NCBI GenBank assembly: GCA_020746995.1
Contig: JAGPXD010000001.1
Location: 1,984,001-2,048,000, forward strand
Reading direction: 5' to 3'
Length of the DNA stretch: 64,000 nt
Source: Plectosphaerella cucumerina
Lineage: Eukaryota; Ascomycota; Sordariomycetes; Glomerellales; Plectosphaerellaceae
Numbering within the stretch: position 1 is the stretch's first letter; the number at the start of each line of letters is the position of its first letter. The notes beneath the pieces were generated by a model. It worked only from the letters and a program-made list of their open reading frames with translations, searched no databases and was not told the DNA's origin. A program made the translations under genes and the position numbers. Shown piece by piece: positions 1 to 11,862 of the stretch.

Positions 1-3000
1 ATATCTTTCGGGTCGAGGGCGTGTCAGTATTGTTTGTTGTCCCGGGCAGACGGCTCGCCGCGTTGGCTAGCTTACGGTCAGCTCGAATGTGGTGTCTAGA
101 CCGGGAGCTCCTCGCATCGTGAATGCTTCAGCGCAGGTTCATCCAGGACCTGCTAGTACCAACAGGTACTACCGGCATTGTGGACGGCCCGAGCAACGAG
201 ACCAGCACGTTTGTCGAGCATCACGACATCCGCTGGACCAAAGGAAACAATCCGAGTCCTGGGCTGGAATCGCATGGAATGTCGCCACCGGGCAGTGAGA
301 TTAAACAACGCCTGCCTAGATGCCTCTGCGTTGTGAGGCTGACCCAAGCCTGCGGGCCGAGCGTACGGCGGCTGGGCATAGGAGCTTTGACAAGCACAAG
401 CAGCATCTGGCCATGCGAGGTCCACGGCCTAGCCTGACGAGATGGTCGAGGTCGCTTCATCTTGCTCATCACAAAGAACACTCGGGCCGGCGTAAGATTG
501 GGTTCCATGCCGCCGGCATGGCTCGCGAGGGACAGTCCCAGCCCGGTCCATAGGGTCGGGTCGGTCTGGTCGACGACTATTGCCGTGCTAATGCGGTAGG
601 CGCCGAGTCTTCTTTGATGAGGTTCGGGGACGCTCTCTACATGCGGGAAGATGCATGGCAGCAGCACCTGAAGTCTTAGACGGGGCGTGGGGTGTGGACT
701 GGACGAGAAGAAGTTTCGTTTCCGGTCCAGACCGGGCAACTGCCGTGCGGTGACGCGCTAGGCCGGCCGATCAGGCGGAGGGACGCGGTCGGGTCCGCTG
801 CGGGAGAGAAGCAACCTGAACCTGAGGGATCCTGGACGTCCTGAGCTGGCGGCCACAACCTTCAAACCGTGCCACGACATTTGGCAAAGGCCGGCCGTGC
901 TCATACGTCGCCCGGGTCGTATCCACTCGGCTGCTGCCGGCTACTGCAAGCCTCAAAGTTCGTGATCCGTTCGAGTCCAGAGGCGTCGCGTTGCCCAGCT
1001 GAGGGTTCTTGTCGGGCGAGGGAGAAGGCATCGAAACCCTTGCGCCGTGAAACCTGGCACAACCTGAGGACGACGTTGCGTATCGGAGAGTTTGTGGTGA
1101 ACCACCTGAAGTGCAGGCGGAAAACCCAGGGCTCCGACCCACCCGCTGCGTCGGACGACTTTTGTGGTCCGGTGGTCACTGGTCAGTCCGCGAAAGCGAT
1201 CATCGGCCCAAACCCGAGATGCGAGATCTCGTCTTTTCCCCCTATTCCCATTCCGGCCCGGATGGTTTTTTATTTTGGGGGGTTGAGATCTCGCGCAGGG
1301 CAGACAACAGGGCAGGGCTCAGGGGTGAACGAGTCGACCGTTGTGGGCCGCGCGGGAGGAGAAAAGAAAAAAAGTGGTTCATGGTGGTTAGGAATAGCTG
1401 GCCTGATGGGTCGGAGTGTCCGGCAACATCGTATTTGCCGTCCGTGTTGCGGGCCGAGTCGATGTGTGAGGTGATGCTGTTCGTGTCGGTGCTGTTCCGC
1501 TGTTGTTCCGGACGAGAGGGATGAGAAGGGCATCGGGGGTGTTGAGAGTCGCCGCCCGGGCCGAAGGGGCAACGCTTGGCGACGCATGTCGAGCGGGATG
1601 GTGCAGGCGGGCGCGATTTATCGTACAGAAGGCGGTGTAAGGGAGTCTGGCATCTGGTACTTGTATAGGAAGGCCAGTCGGGCAGATACTTGCAATGCAG
1701 CGTAACTGACGCTCGGAGATCCGCGACAATGTCCGCAATATTGAGGCTGTCTCAAGAGGTGGTCGTGTCCATCTCGGCTGTCGAAAGTCAGGGTCCTCGG
1801 TCATGTTGCAGGGGGAAGGAGCTGGGGAGGGAGCTGGCGCCGTCGTGGTTCGATATTGCCGTTGCGGCCTTGGCCTGATCCACTGATGTCAGCACAGCAG
1901 TTGTCACTGTGTCCAGTGAGTGGCAGGAGCATTGGAGGTGGTACTGGCAGGTGCGGTGGTGGTGCTGGCAGGTGCGGTGACATCGACAGCAACGGTGCAA
2001 GGAGGTGCCTTCCCTCCCTGGCAGTTGAGGCGATGCCGAGTGCCAAGTCACAATCTCATTCCCCTCTATTGTTAGGGGTATGTGCAAGTACGAGGTGCCG
2101 GGGGCCCATCCATCAATGCGAGACGACACCTGCCAAGGATCTGACTACACGAATGACGGACGGCATGAATTTGAGGACGGGAACGACAGTCAAGAAGCGG
2201 CCAGCGTAAACATGTTTCCAGGGCAGTCTCCCAGCCGCCTCCCGGACGAAAAGTGCAGGTAAACGGACAGAGCAACGACCTATGATCTGATCAGTGACGT
2301 GCATCCGATGAGATGGGCACATGCGATGCGGATCGTCGGGCTTCCCCTGGACAAGATGCAGGACCAAATGCCTCTTGGCCCACGGCCCAGCTGCCAACCC
2401 ACACAATAGACAACGACGATCCAGGGGCTCGCGAGGTGCGGAGGAACAGCATCACATGCGACAACTTGCCTCGAACGGCAATGAACTGCAAACCCCTCAC
2501 ATCGTTGCGACGGGACTTGAGGGGAGGGAGTACCGGGTACTACGGGACGGGCGGGGAGCAACCTCTGCGAACTGTTCGCCCGTCTGCTTCTCGCCAGACA
2601 CGTCAACGATGACGGAGTGATGCGCGTTCCTGGGGTGGACGGACCATCAAGTCCCTCGCCGTGCCATCATCGGTACATGGACCTGGCCCTCCCGTCCGAC
2701 CTCTCTCTAGCGTGCACTCACGCCCACACCACTTCAGCATCGGGAGTTGGGCTGGGACAGATGCTGACTGGCCTTGGTCGAGACGAGCAGACAGAAGCTC
2801 TTCGAGATGTCTCGGTCTCCCGAATCTACAGTACAGCGATGGGAACCCGCGGGCCTGGGCGTCTTTGTGCCCATCTTGCCTGGAAGATTCCGATAATGTG
2901 CTGTGCCTGGAACCCCGGGGACGAACAAAGGACCGACAGACGAAAAAAGCCCCTGCCCACTTCCGTACCCTACCTTACCCCTGACGCCATGCCTTGCGTC

Positions 3001-3950
3001 TTCTCGGCCCCCGCCAGGCTCGACCACTTTTTATTAGGCCGCTAGGGTCCCGGGCTGTGGGCAGGTACCCTTTCGCTGGGAGACGGCCGGCGCGGGTACT
3101 TGGGATGCCTCAGTAGCGAGTCCGCCTAGCGCTGGCGTTTCAGACCGGCCCAGCGCTCACCCGGCGAACTCTAGCTCACCACCTCACTGGAGCCAGCAAG
3201 TCTGCAAGCCAGCGCAGCCACAGGCAAGTCAGTAGGTACCCGCTGACACACCAAAATCATGCAATGTGACCAGGTACCTTGGGTCCCTCGTGCCAAATGC
3301 CTCGAACTGGACGCCTCTTCCGGAAGGAGCCATGGAAGCCAGCACGGGTTGTCCGAAGACGCTGCCTGCAGTGCCTGCCGTCAATGGAACGTTCTCCCCA
3401 CGGGGGTTTTACGCCAGGACGGTACCTGTCCCTCGCAAGTGAAAGGTCTCAGCATTCGAATCTTCCATCCGAGACTATCGTCCTGTGCTGCGACCTGGAC
3501 CCTCGACCCAACCAGACTTGACCCGACCTGAGGAACCAAGCAGTGTCGCCCGGGCCCCAGCGCTAGCACACCATCGATCGGCCTTTTTTCAGCCTCCATT
3601 GCGATCCCTCAGCTCCCTGATTTTGATGCCGCCAGACCGCTAGCTGGACCTTGCGCCGTTGATCCATGCACGGGCACCATCGCCCACCGCCCACCGCCCA
3701 CATCACTGCCCACCCACTTTGGCACTGAACTGGCACTTGGCGCTCGCGCTGGCCCGCTTGCTGGCACACCCACCACCCATCACGCTACCACATCTCGACC
3801 CACGCCCACGACAACCACCACACGCCCCCCCGAGGGGGACCAGGACCCCCTATTTTCAGGTCGTCCGAGTTTGTTCTGCTTCGGCCGCCTATGCGCTCGT
3901 ATTTTCCCGTCCCTTCTCCGCAATAGCTCCCCAGCTCCGACCTTGGCCCT
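1..3950. other. gene-poor intergenic region
   Basis: No open frame in this stretch shows a recognisable domain, a plausible splice pattern or sustained fungal codon bias on either strand. The sequence is not AT-rich, so it does not look like repeat-induced-point-mutated transposon remnant. The only local structure seen is a short imperfect 21-nt duplication near 1938-1982. The last 300 bases become CT-rich and lead into the promoter of the cyclin gene. A non-coding RNA or a lineage-specific short gene cannot be excluded. Confidence 0.5.
1938..1982. repeat. imperfect 21-nt tandem duplication
   Basis: Two copies of a G-rich unit containing CTGGCAGGTGCGGT lie 21 nt apart (first copy at 1944, second at 1965), preceded by a weaker copy. 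They sit in non-coding sequence and no function is suggested. Confidence 0.5.
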
Positions 3951-3963
3951 CGCCAACCCCGAA

Positions 3964-3969
3964 TATAAA
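3964..3969 (+). promoter_or_regulatory. TATA box of the cyclin gene
   Basis: A clean TATAAA lies in a CT-rich tract about 370 nt upstream of the cyclin start codon. It would give a leader of roughly 340 nt, which contains one upstream ORF at 4159-4233. The assignment is by position and motif only. Confidence 0.45.
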
Positions 3970-4158
3970 GCCCCGGGGAGCTCCCGCCCCCTTCCACATC
4001 CACCCACAGCCACCACCATCACCACTCTCTACGCCGTCTCACGTCATACGTCTTGTCTCCTACGACCACCGACCGACTCTCACGCTCACTATTGCGACCA
4101 TCTCCTCCACCGCCGCCTCGCCCCGCGTCGAACGACCCCGAGAACTGCCCGGACAAAT

Positions 4159-4233
4159 ATGAGCAGCGCCCCTTCGTGCTCTCCAGGATTGTGGATTGGA
4201 ACTGCCGGCCTGATCGGAACCTCCGCGCCTTGA
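4159..4233 (+). other. upstream ORF in the cyclin leader
   Basis: A 24-codon ORF (first residues MSSAPSCS, stop TGA) lies about 100 nt before the cyclin ATG and is the only ATG between the TATA box and that start. If the leader is transcribed as inferred, scanning ribosomes would meet it first, so it could dampen or condition cyclin translation. This is inference from position. Confidence 0.4.
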
Positions 4234-4336
4234 ACGGCTCGCCCTGCCATAGCCTTCGCGGCACTCGACACCTCACAACGTCAAAAGACGAAAACTCCGA
4301 AACACAACCACACGAAACACCAGCAACACCGCCAAA

Positions 4337-5371
4337 ATGGGTTACATTCTCGACGCCTCCGACGACGAGTACCCTGAGGAGCAGTACTTCACCTACCGCC
4401 CCCTGTCGAACCTCCCCACACCGCCCCCTTCGTCCCGCAACTCCTCGGCCGACCAGAGCCCACGGGTTCCCCTGGACGATGGAGAGCAGCTGCAGGACAA
4501 GTTTCTCGGTATGCATTTCACCCTTCCTTGGCCTGCGTGCATATCGCCCGCTCGCCTGCCCAATGCCCAGAGATCACAATCGCTGACCGCTTCTTCCGCA
4601 CATGCAGGCCCCGCCATTCACCTCATCAACCTCGTCCCGACCTCGGCCTCGCTCATGACGCCCTCGGTGCACCTCGTGCAGGCCATTCTTAGCAGGACCG
4701 ACCTTCCGCTCGAGTCCATCGCCCTCGCCGCCTGCATTCTCGACTCTCTCAACTCCAAGTTCGCCCTGAGCTGGCGCCTGCAGTGCCCTCTCATTGCCGA
4801 CCTGCTCGCCTCTCCCACGAAGCGCCACTCGGTCGCCGGGTCTTTCCAGCAGGCCCAGCTTCACATCGACTCAGTCCAGCCCGAGCTGATCATTCTGGCC
4901 GCTCTCGTCATCGCCGCCAAGTTCACCGACGATCATCACGACTCGACCTCGTACTACTGCGCCGCCTGGGGTCGCAACCTCTGGTCGTGCCCTCAGCTCA
5001 ATGTCACTGAGCGCGTCATCTGCGAGAACCTCAACTGGCGCATCAAGCCCCTGGCTGACGACGAGGACCTGCTCGCCGAGACCCTGGTCGACATGCAGCT
5101 GGCCGCCCGCATGCGGGGTGCCGTCACCGGCCCGCCCCCAACCGTCACCCGCCGCCAGCTCGCCTCGCTCGGCAGCGGCTTCAAGCTGCACAGCAAGAGC
5201 AAGAGCATGAGCGTCGGGCCTGCTCTCGTCGGCCTGGGTCTGCCTCTGACTCCCGTCGAGACCCCTCTCTACGAGGGCGACGACGCCAGCACCGACTACA
5301 TGTCGCTACCTCCCCCGGCCTGCGGCAAGGCGCTGCCAACCGTCGGCGAGGAGACGGCCGTGGTCGCCTGA
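4337..5371 (+). CDS. cyclin-domain protein, Pcl/Pho80- or Mug80-like
   Basis: Two exons, 4337-4508 and 4608-5371, encode about 311 residues. The 99-nt intron has donor GTATGC, branch GCTGAC and acceptor CATGCAG; it is a multiple of three with no stop, so the frame stays open if it is retained. The spliced protein has an acidic N-terminus followed by a single cyclin fold: a helix with TPSVHLVQAILSR, then LIILAALVIAAKFTDD and ENLNWRIKPL, which match the helix-3 and helix-5 signatures of cyclins binding Pho85/CDK5-type kinases. Related fungal proteins are usually annotated as Mug80-like or PHO85 cyclins. The likely role is to activate a cyclin-dependent kinase in cell-cycle or nutrient signalling; the kinase partner cannot be read from sequence. 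The C-terminal 80 residues are low-complexity. It is convergent with the oxidase gene at 5792. Confidence 0.8.
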   Translation: MGYILDASDDEYPEEQYFTYRPLSNLPTPPPSSRNSSADQSPRVPLDDGEQLQDKFLGMHFTLPWPACISPARLPNAQRSQSLTASSAHAGPAIHLINLVPTSASLMTPSVHLVQAILSRTDLPLESIALAACILDSLNSKFALSWRLQCPLIADLLASPTKRHSVAGSFQQAQLHIDSVQPELIILAALVIAAKFTDDHHDSTSYYCAAWGRNLWSCPQLNVTERVICENLNWRIKPLADDEDLLAETLVDMQLAARMRGAVTGPPPTVTRRQLASLGSGFKLHSKSKSMSVGPALVGLGLPLTPVETPLYEGDDASTDYMSLPPPACGKALPTVGEETAVVA

Positions 5372-5791
5372 GCACTTTCTACTATTTCCTCCGGCGTCAT
5401 CTCTCGCATATCTACGGCAAACGGTTTGCACGGTCTTTCGATAATACCCATCTTCGTCTCGGCGGCATATCCGGGTGTTTCTGCTTTTCAAGGAGTCTCT
5501 GCGGATACCAGCCAGCGCTACTTCGGTTTCTGGTTTCATTTGGGACGGTCTCACGGTTGGGTGGTTCAGCACGGCGTTACAGTGAACGGCTCTAGGTGTT
5601 CTTTGCTTTGTTTTGGGAACAGTCATCATATTGGCAGCATTGCACACTGGGTTCGGGGAGCATCAATTTGGGAAAGGCCTATTCCCATCGGAGCGCACAT
5701 ACCCTATTGTTTAATGATATCCATCTACTACTACCTACACTACGCACTTTGGCTACGATTGGCTTTCATGATGTATTTGAGGGTGCTTGGC
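5372..5791. other. convergent 3' intergenic spacer
   Basis: About 420 nt separate the stops of the cyclin gene and the pyridoxamine-phosphate oxidase gene. It should hold both 3' ends; no separate gene or clear polyadenylation signal was identified. Confidence 0.4.
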
Positions 5792-6632
5792 CTACGGGCT
5801 CAGTCTTTGCAGGGTCCAGGTGGAGTCACCCTCCTGCTGCTCGTAAACGAAGCGGTCGTGCAGCCTGCTCTCGCGGCCTTGCCAGAACTCGACACGGTCT
5901 GGCACGATGCGCAGACCGCCCCAGAACTCAGGCACGGGAATCTTCTCCTCGCCCTGGAACCGGTCCTCGGCCTCCTTGACCCAGCCCTCGAGCTGGGCGC
6001 GACCGTCGTCGGTGCCGTCTCCGCCCTCAGCCGGCTGCAGGACCTTGCTCTGGCGGCTTGCCCAGGCACCGAGTCTGCTGCCTCGGACTCGGGTGTCAAA
6101 GTAAGTCTGGCTCTCCTCCTGCGTCAGGCGGGTGGCGCGACCTTCGACGCGAACCTGGCGCTGCAGGGCCTCCCACCAGAAGACGAGGGAGGCATGGGGG
6201 TTAGAGGCAAGGTCGGCGGCCTTGCGTGAGGTGCCGAGGTTGGTGTAGACGACGAAGCCGCCGCTGGCGTCTAGCTCTTTGAGGTAGACCATACGGGCTG
6301 ACACGCGGCCAGAGGGGAGGGAGGCGGTGGAGAGGGTGCATGTCTCCGGGTGGGGGACGGCGGCCGTCTCGGCGGCGGCAGCATCGGTGCCGGAGGAGGA
6401 GGAGGACAGGCGGGCGTTCTGGGCCTGGGTGAACCAGGCGTGGAACTGCGGGATAGGTGACTTGGGGTCCAGGTCACGCCGATGAAGGGAGCCGGCTGTG
6501 AATTGCTCGGCCTGGCCGTGGGCCTGGGTACCAGCCGGAGCGACTGCGATGGCCGTCAGTATTGTGCCGGAAGTGCTGATGTCATGACTCACAGATGAGC
6601 TTCGACTGGTTGGGCGGCGGGTGGAGGGCCAT
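5792..6632 (-). CDS. PDX3: pyridoxamine/pyridoxine 5'-phosphate oxidase
   Basis: Flavoenzyme that oxidises pyridoxine or pyridoxamine phosphate to pyridoxal phosphate with FMN and oxygen, the last step of B6 salvage. Two exons, 6593-6632 and 5792-6543, give about 263 residues. The first exon is only 40 nt (MALHPPPNQSKLI) and is joined across a 49-nt intron; the junction gives KLIFAP, then AEQFTAGSLHRRDLDP. The core has RVSARMVYLKELD and GFVVYTNLGTSRKA, FWWEALQRQVRVEG for FMN contacts, and SRLGAWASRQSKVL followed by the C-terminal substrate loop ending SRLHDRFVYEQQ. An insertion of about 20 Ala/Ser-rich residues between the FMN-binding strands is unusual. A longer ORF from 6592 without the first exon would begin inside the intron and is rejected. 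Confidence 0.9.
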
Positions 6633-7666
6633 CTTGAGGGATCTGGTGAACGCGAGTCTGGCGGGGGGAGTTATTCTCATGGGTGGATGGAGGATGAGGT
6701 TATTCAAGGAGAGGAGTTGTGGTTAAAAGGCGAGGATGAGTCGAGGTCGCGTGGTGGGGTGATGGTTGTGGAGGCCGTGACGTCCGGCTTGAGTTGAACG
6801 CTTCGGGACCACACCGAGACGGCGGGCGGCTTCGGTCGGGGCGGGGCGCGGGGTTGATGGATTGGCCAATGATATGTAGGGGAGCCTCGGTGAAGTGATC
6901 GTCACCGAGATTCACCGAACAGATAAGCATGCCAGCTGGAGGCCATCTTGCGGTGTAAGCTAGAATTTGTGTGTGAGTTGAGGTCGTTAGGTACATTAGA
7001 TCAAGTTTTGAAGCTTTAGAAGGGGTGGAACCGACTGAATGGTGTCATCAGGACCTACCTGGTGGGAAAAGGGGCAACTAGGAAGCAAAACTCGAAGGGT
7101 CTCAGGGGTAATGACACCTCCGCGGAGCTTTCTCTCCAACCTCGAATGCATCGATACCGAGTCACCTGCCTGTATTACAAACCTAAGCAGCTTCGGGGTC
7201 ATCGAAGCGGCCGCAGTTCTCATTACTGTGCATGTCGGTGTCAACCCCACGCATTGCTCATCTGCTAGCCCCATGGTGCCATCGCCCTCTCGCCAATGTC
7301 TGGGCCATCTTAACTCGACGACATCCTACATATCTCCTTACGCCACCACCCCGGAGACTGAAATGGGGGTATCAGAAGCATGCAGACAGGCCTTTTGTGC
7401 CACACGGACAACGAGCTTATCCCTCGTGTCTGGCCCAACGACCCCTCCGTCGGGTTCTGATCGACGGTTTTCAGGTCGAATCGAGCATGGCCTCGCCATT
7501 CCTATGCACCGACGTTGCATTGAAGGTTGCGTGCCATAAGATCGCAGATGGCAACAGGTAGGAGGAGGAAGGGGGTTCCTGCGAGTATAAGACGGACGTG
7601 TGTATGTGACGATCCAGAGGTGTTGACGATCTGTTGGGTTGTATCAAGTCAGTGTACCAAATCATC
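6633..7666. other. divergent promoter region between PDX3 and the MFS permease
   Basis: About 1 kb separates two divergently transcribed genes. A TATA-like element near 7586 belongs to the permease. Short ORFs in this interval have no domain or splice support. No other structure was noticed. Confidence 0.45.
7586..7591 (+). promoter_or_regulatory. TATA-like element of the MFS permease
   Basis: TATAAG lies about 80 nt before the permease ATG, a plausible spacing for a fungal core promoter with a short leader. Confidence 0.4.
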
Positions 7667-9919
7667 ATGGCAACTCCTTTGATTCCAGATCGTGTCGATA
7701 CCTCGTCCAACAAGTCGAGCGACGGCAACGGCTTTGGGGACGAGAAGAGAGCTCACATCATCGCGGAAGCCCAACAACGCCCTGAAGAGCCCCAGAGTCA
7801 TGCCATCACAGCCCTTTTCAGGAAGCGCATCAAGCACAACCCGGATGACATTGCTACGCAGCCTTCTGTCTACGATGATCCTGTCACGGCTGAGCACTTT
7901 CGACCGCTGGCTACATACGAGAACCTACATCGCTTTGACCCGGCCGAGCGCTGGACCTGGCGGGAGGAGAATGTGAGACTTGTTCTGCATCCAAAGACAT
8001 TTGTAGCAGTGTTATCATCTCATGCAAGCAATGACTGACCATGAGTTGGGTTTATAGCGCCTTGTATCTCGAATCGACTGGAAGGTCACAGCCTGGGCCT
8101 GCATCGGCTTCTTCGCCCTTGACCTGCCTCGAAGCAACATGAACCAGGCCAACACGGACAACTTTCTCGACGACCTGGGCCTCAACACCAACGGTCAGTG
8201 GGTTGCATTGAGGCTCAATTGCAGCTACTGACATGATCAGACTACAATCTTGCAGACACTGTCGAGACGATCACGTTCCTTCTTGCTGAGCTTCCCTCCC
8301 AGCTGATCAGCAAGAAGATTGGGCCCGATCGCTGGGTATGTCTTCCACTTGTAAAACTGATACTTCGTCACTTACGCCCTCAAAGATCCCAATCCAGATG
8401 ATTGCGTGGAGCTGCGTATCACTGTCGCAGTTCTGGCTCAACGGAAGAGCATCTCTTCTGGCCTGTCGGGCACTCATCGGCCTCTTCCAAGGCGGGTTTA
8501 TCCCGGATGTCATCCTATACTTGGTAAGTACTCCCGAGCTCTAACAAGAGACAGTTGCTGATGACCGAATTTGCAGTCATACTTCTTCAAGGGCACTGAG
8601 CTCCCGTTACGTCTTGCCCTATTCTGGATGGCGAATAGGATGACCGACGTGATCGCACCGCTGCTGGCGTACGGGCTGCTTCGCCTCAGGGGCTACCACG
8701 GCAAGGAGGGTTGGCGCTGGCTGTGAGTTGTTCCCCTCGATAGCAACATACATCGCTAACAGTCTCAGCTTCCTCATTGAGGGCATCTTGACCCTCCTCA
8801 TCGGCATCTGGTCATGGTTCATGATGACCCCCTCCCCCACGCAGACCAAGGCATGGTACCGCCCTAAAGGCTGGTTCACCGAGCGGGAGGAGAAGATCCT
8901 CGTCAATCGCATTCTTCGTGACGATCCCGCCAAGGGCGGTATGCACAACAGACAAGCAATCAGCCCGAAGATGTTCTGGAAATCATTGTGCGACTGGCAC
9001 CTCTGGCCTATCTACGCCCTCGGCCTCACCTTCAGCATCCCTGGTGGTCCGCCCGGTCGGTACTTGACTCTGAGCTTGCGCCAGCTTGGCTTCGACACGT
9101 TCCAGTCCAACCTTCTGAGCATACCTGCCCAGGTCGGAACGACTGTTAATGTATGTACGATAATTGTTCGTAAAGGCTTCGCTAACTTCGGCCCAGATGC
9201 TCATCCTGACTTGGCTCTCAGAGGTCATCGACCAGCGCGCACTCTTGGGACTTTTCACCCAGTTCTGGTTCTTCCCATGCGTCATCTCACTGGCTGTACT
9301 ACCCGCAGACATCAACAGATGGGCCATGTACGCTTTGATCACGGTCCTTCTATCGTATCCCACTCGTCAGTACACTCAAATACCTTAAGGGCTTCTCTCA
9401 CTAATCTTCCGTCAGCACATCCAATGCAAGTTGGCTGGACAAGTCGCCAGTCCAACGCCGTCCGCACAAGAACCGTCTCAGCAGCCCTTTACAAGTATGC
9501 ATCTTCACCAAATACCTCAGACAAAGCTAACAGCTCCACAGCATGTGCGTTCAGCTATCTTCCATCGCCAGCGCCAACATCTACCGCGAGGACGACCGGC
9601 CAGAATGTGAGTCCCCTTCCAGCCTCGCGACAAGCTTCAATTCTGACTTGAATACCACCACCAGATCGCCGCGGAAACAGGGTCCTCATTGGGATCAACT
9701 GTTTGAACATTGTGCTGTACATCTCCGTCAAGGTCTTCTACGTCTGGCAGAACCGAGTCAGGGAGCGCATCTGGAACGCCATGAGCGAAGAGGTGCGTCT
9801 CTCTTGCAGAATCAACCGTCAGTAGAGCAAGCGCTAACCAATTGCAGGAGAGAAATGAGTATCGGGAGAATACGAAGGACGAGGGAAGCAAGAGGCTGGA
9901 CTTCCGCTTCGCTAGTTGA
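7667..9919 (+). CDS. MFS transporter, Dal5/allantoate permease (anion:cation symporter) family
   Basis: Eleven exons: 7667-7972, 8058-8193, 8241-8335, 8386-8523, 8577-8722, 8769-9150, 9197-9365, 9416-9494, 9542-9606, 9665-9792 and 9848-9919. All phases agree and give 571 residues. The N-terminal 100 residues are cytoplasmic; helices then follow with family motifs such as [71 protein letters not shown] and, late in the protein, [27 protein letters not shown]. These place it in the family of Dal5 (allantoate/ureidosuccinate), Tna1 (nicotinate), Vht1 (biotin) and Fen2 (pantothenate). The substrate is therefore an organic anion or vitamin that cannot be specified here. Ten introns of 46-85 nt are many for a fungal gene but common in this family. 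An in-frame TTG at 7634 is not a credible start. Confidence 0.88.
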
Positions 9920-10129
9920 TTGGAAGCGGCGAGGATCCTGTTCAATCAATCATCTCGCAACCCCAAGCGAGTCAAACAGTCACCAGAGAGTAGCAGAGTC
10001 ATCGTACTTGTGTGTCATGAATGCATTATTCCACAAACCAACAGCCAGTATCCTTTCTTGAACGCCCAGAAATGCTATCAATGCTGCCATGCTACATGTG
10101 TGACCCAATCGAGCTGAAAAGAACAGCCA

Positions 10130-11781
10130 CTAATCCTTGCGGAGTGCATCAAGCCACGGGTGCCCAAGCAGCTGCAAGGGACCAGGTCGCTCCTTAGGGT
10201 TGATCTTCATGAGCATCCTCATAAAGTCAACGAACTGCTCCCTCTCCTCGCCGATGACATCCTGCATGAACTCGTCCGACTCGAGCTTGTAAAAGTCCGC
10301 TGCGGTTCTGGGGTAGTCCTCGCCGTCGAAGTAGGTCTTTACACGACAGTTCTCGTCGAACATGTCCGAGACCAGCTTGGGGTGCCCGCGGTCGAGCAGT
10401 TCCCTGGGGAACGAACCGAACTGGTCCTCGATCTGGGCCAGATGCCAAGGCAAGTCGTACTCCCCGTCTTCGGGATGCCTGCCTGGGAAGAGGCAGATGT
10501 TCCTGAACAGTTGCATAAGAATGCAGCCAAAGTTCCACCAGTCGACCGACTCGTCCCAGTCCTTCGCCATGATCAAGACCTCGGGGGCACGCAGTCGGTA
10601 TGGCTGGATCGTGTCGCAGAGATGTTTGTCGGTCCAACATGCCATACCCCAGTCTCCGAGGCTGATGTCGAAGTCGGCAAAGTCCACCTCTCCACCCAGT
10701 GGGAAGTAGTCATACTTCAGGGGCTTCGAGGTGAGAGGTACGTATTCTCCCTCCCTGTCCTGTTCGACAGGTTCGAGCTCCGCAATGTAGGTCTCGATCA
10801 ATGAAAAGTCTCGGAACTTCACGAAGATGTTGTCAAGCTTGATGTCTGGTGGCGATGCGTTAGTAAAGTCCCTTGATATATGTCGCTAAGAGCAGCTTAC
10901 CTGTGTGAATGACACCGTTTCTGTGGGCGTACATAATAGCAGCGATGAGTTGGATGGCAAAGCGCTCCATGACAACACCGGGGAGAAGCTTGTTATACTC
11001 CTCGAACCAGCTGTTGAAGGTGTGAAGGGTTTCACCCATGGGCTCGAAAACGAGACAAACGTGCTTGCCATTGGGTCCCTCATGAACAAAATCATCCAGG
11101 AGGTGGTTGATGCAGTCGTGGCCGGCCGTTCCAGGGTTGGCATCGCGAAGATGTTTCAGGATTTCCAGCTCGAAGATGTCCTTTTCGCCCTGGGGATGGT
11201 TGTAGGCCTCAGCAATCAGACACTTCATGGCTCGGTATGGGGTCTTATCGTCAGGGCTTGGAGTTGTCAGCATCATCCGATTGTCTAGCTGTCTGTGGAA
11301 GGGTGCGACTTCAAACTTACCCGCTCTTGAGATCTCTGACAAGCCAGACCGTTGAGAACATGCCATAGCCAAGTTTGCTGAGAACCTGGTATCGGTCGTT
11401 GTAGATGTCGCCGATGAAGACGGGGTGAAATCCACCGGGCCCGTAAGCTTTCGGTCCTTCCTCGCTGCTCTTGACCCAGATGATGTCGTCTTCGTCGACT
11501 TCATCCCAAGCGGGATCCCATTTGGGAGGCTCTTCGCTGGTGCCGTATTCGAAAATGATAGTGTCAGGAGTATGCGGTCTATTGGAAGTCGTCGTGTCGC
11601 GTTCGGGCGAGTCCGGTCGGTTGGATGAGAGCAGCGTGTCATGAATAAGAGGTAGGTTTTCGGTCTGGCGAGGCTTGTCCTTGAGGAAGGGAAGTCTTCT
11701 CCAAAGCCGCAGCAGAATGGTGATGACGCTGTGCCAGATGGCACGCACTGGGAACATCTTGTTGAAAAACGAGGAAACCAT
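10130..11781 (-). CDS. SRPK-like serine/threonine protein kinase
   Basis: Three exons (11321-11781, 10901-11256, 10130-10845) encode about 510 residues. The kinase domain starts near residue 130 with the Gly-rich loop LGYGMFSTVWL; catalytic residues seen are K165 (YRAMKC), D273 in HTDIKLDN and D337 in GDWG, where SR-protein kinases usually have DLG or DLGNACW. The insertion between HTDIK and the DWG motif is only about 55 residues, far shorter than in Sky1/SRPK1. The APE equivalent is RAPEVLI. This matches the expanded SRPK-like kinase set of filamentous ascomycetes; targets are likely RS/SR-type proteins but are not shown. The first 35 residues include a hydrophobic stretch (AIWHSVITILLRLW) flanked by basic residues that could be a membrane or mitochondrial signal. 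A TATTAAAA element lies about 75 nt upstream. Confidence 0.87.
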
Positions 11782-11854
11782 GGTGAGGTGTGGTCGATAT
11801 GGGTTTGCGAAGTGTTGACTGATGACCTGAAGTCCTCTGTGGGAGAAGAACTGC

Positions 11855-11862
11855 TTTTAATA
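11855..11862 (-). promoter_or_regulatory. TATA-like element of the SRPK-like kinase
   Basis: TATTAAAA on the minus strand, about 75 nt upstream of the kinase ATG. Confidence 0.35.
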
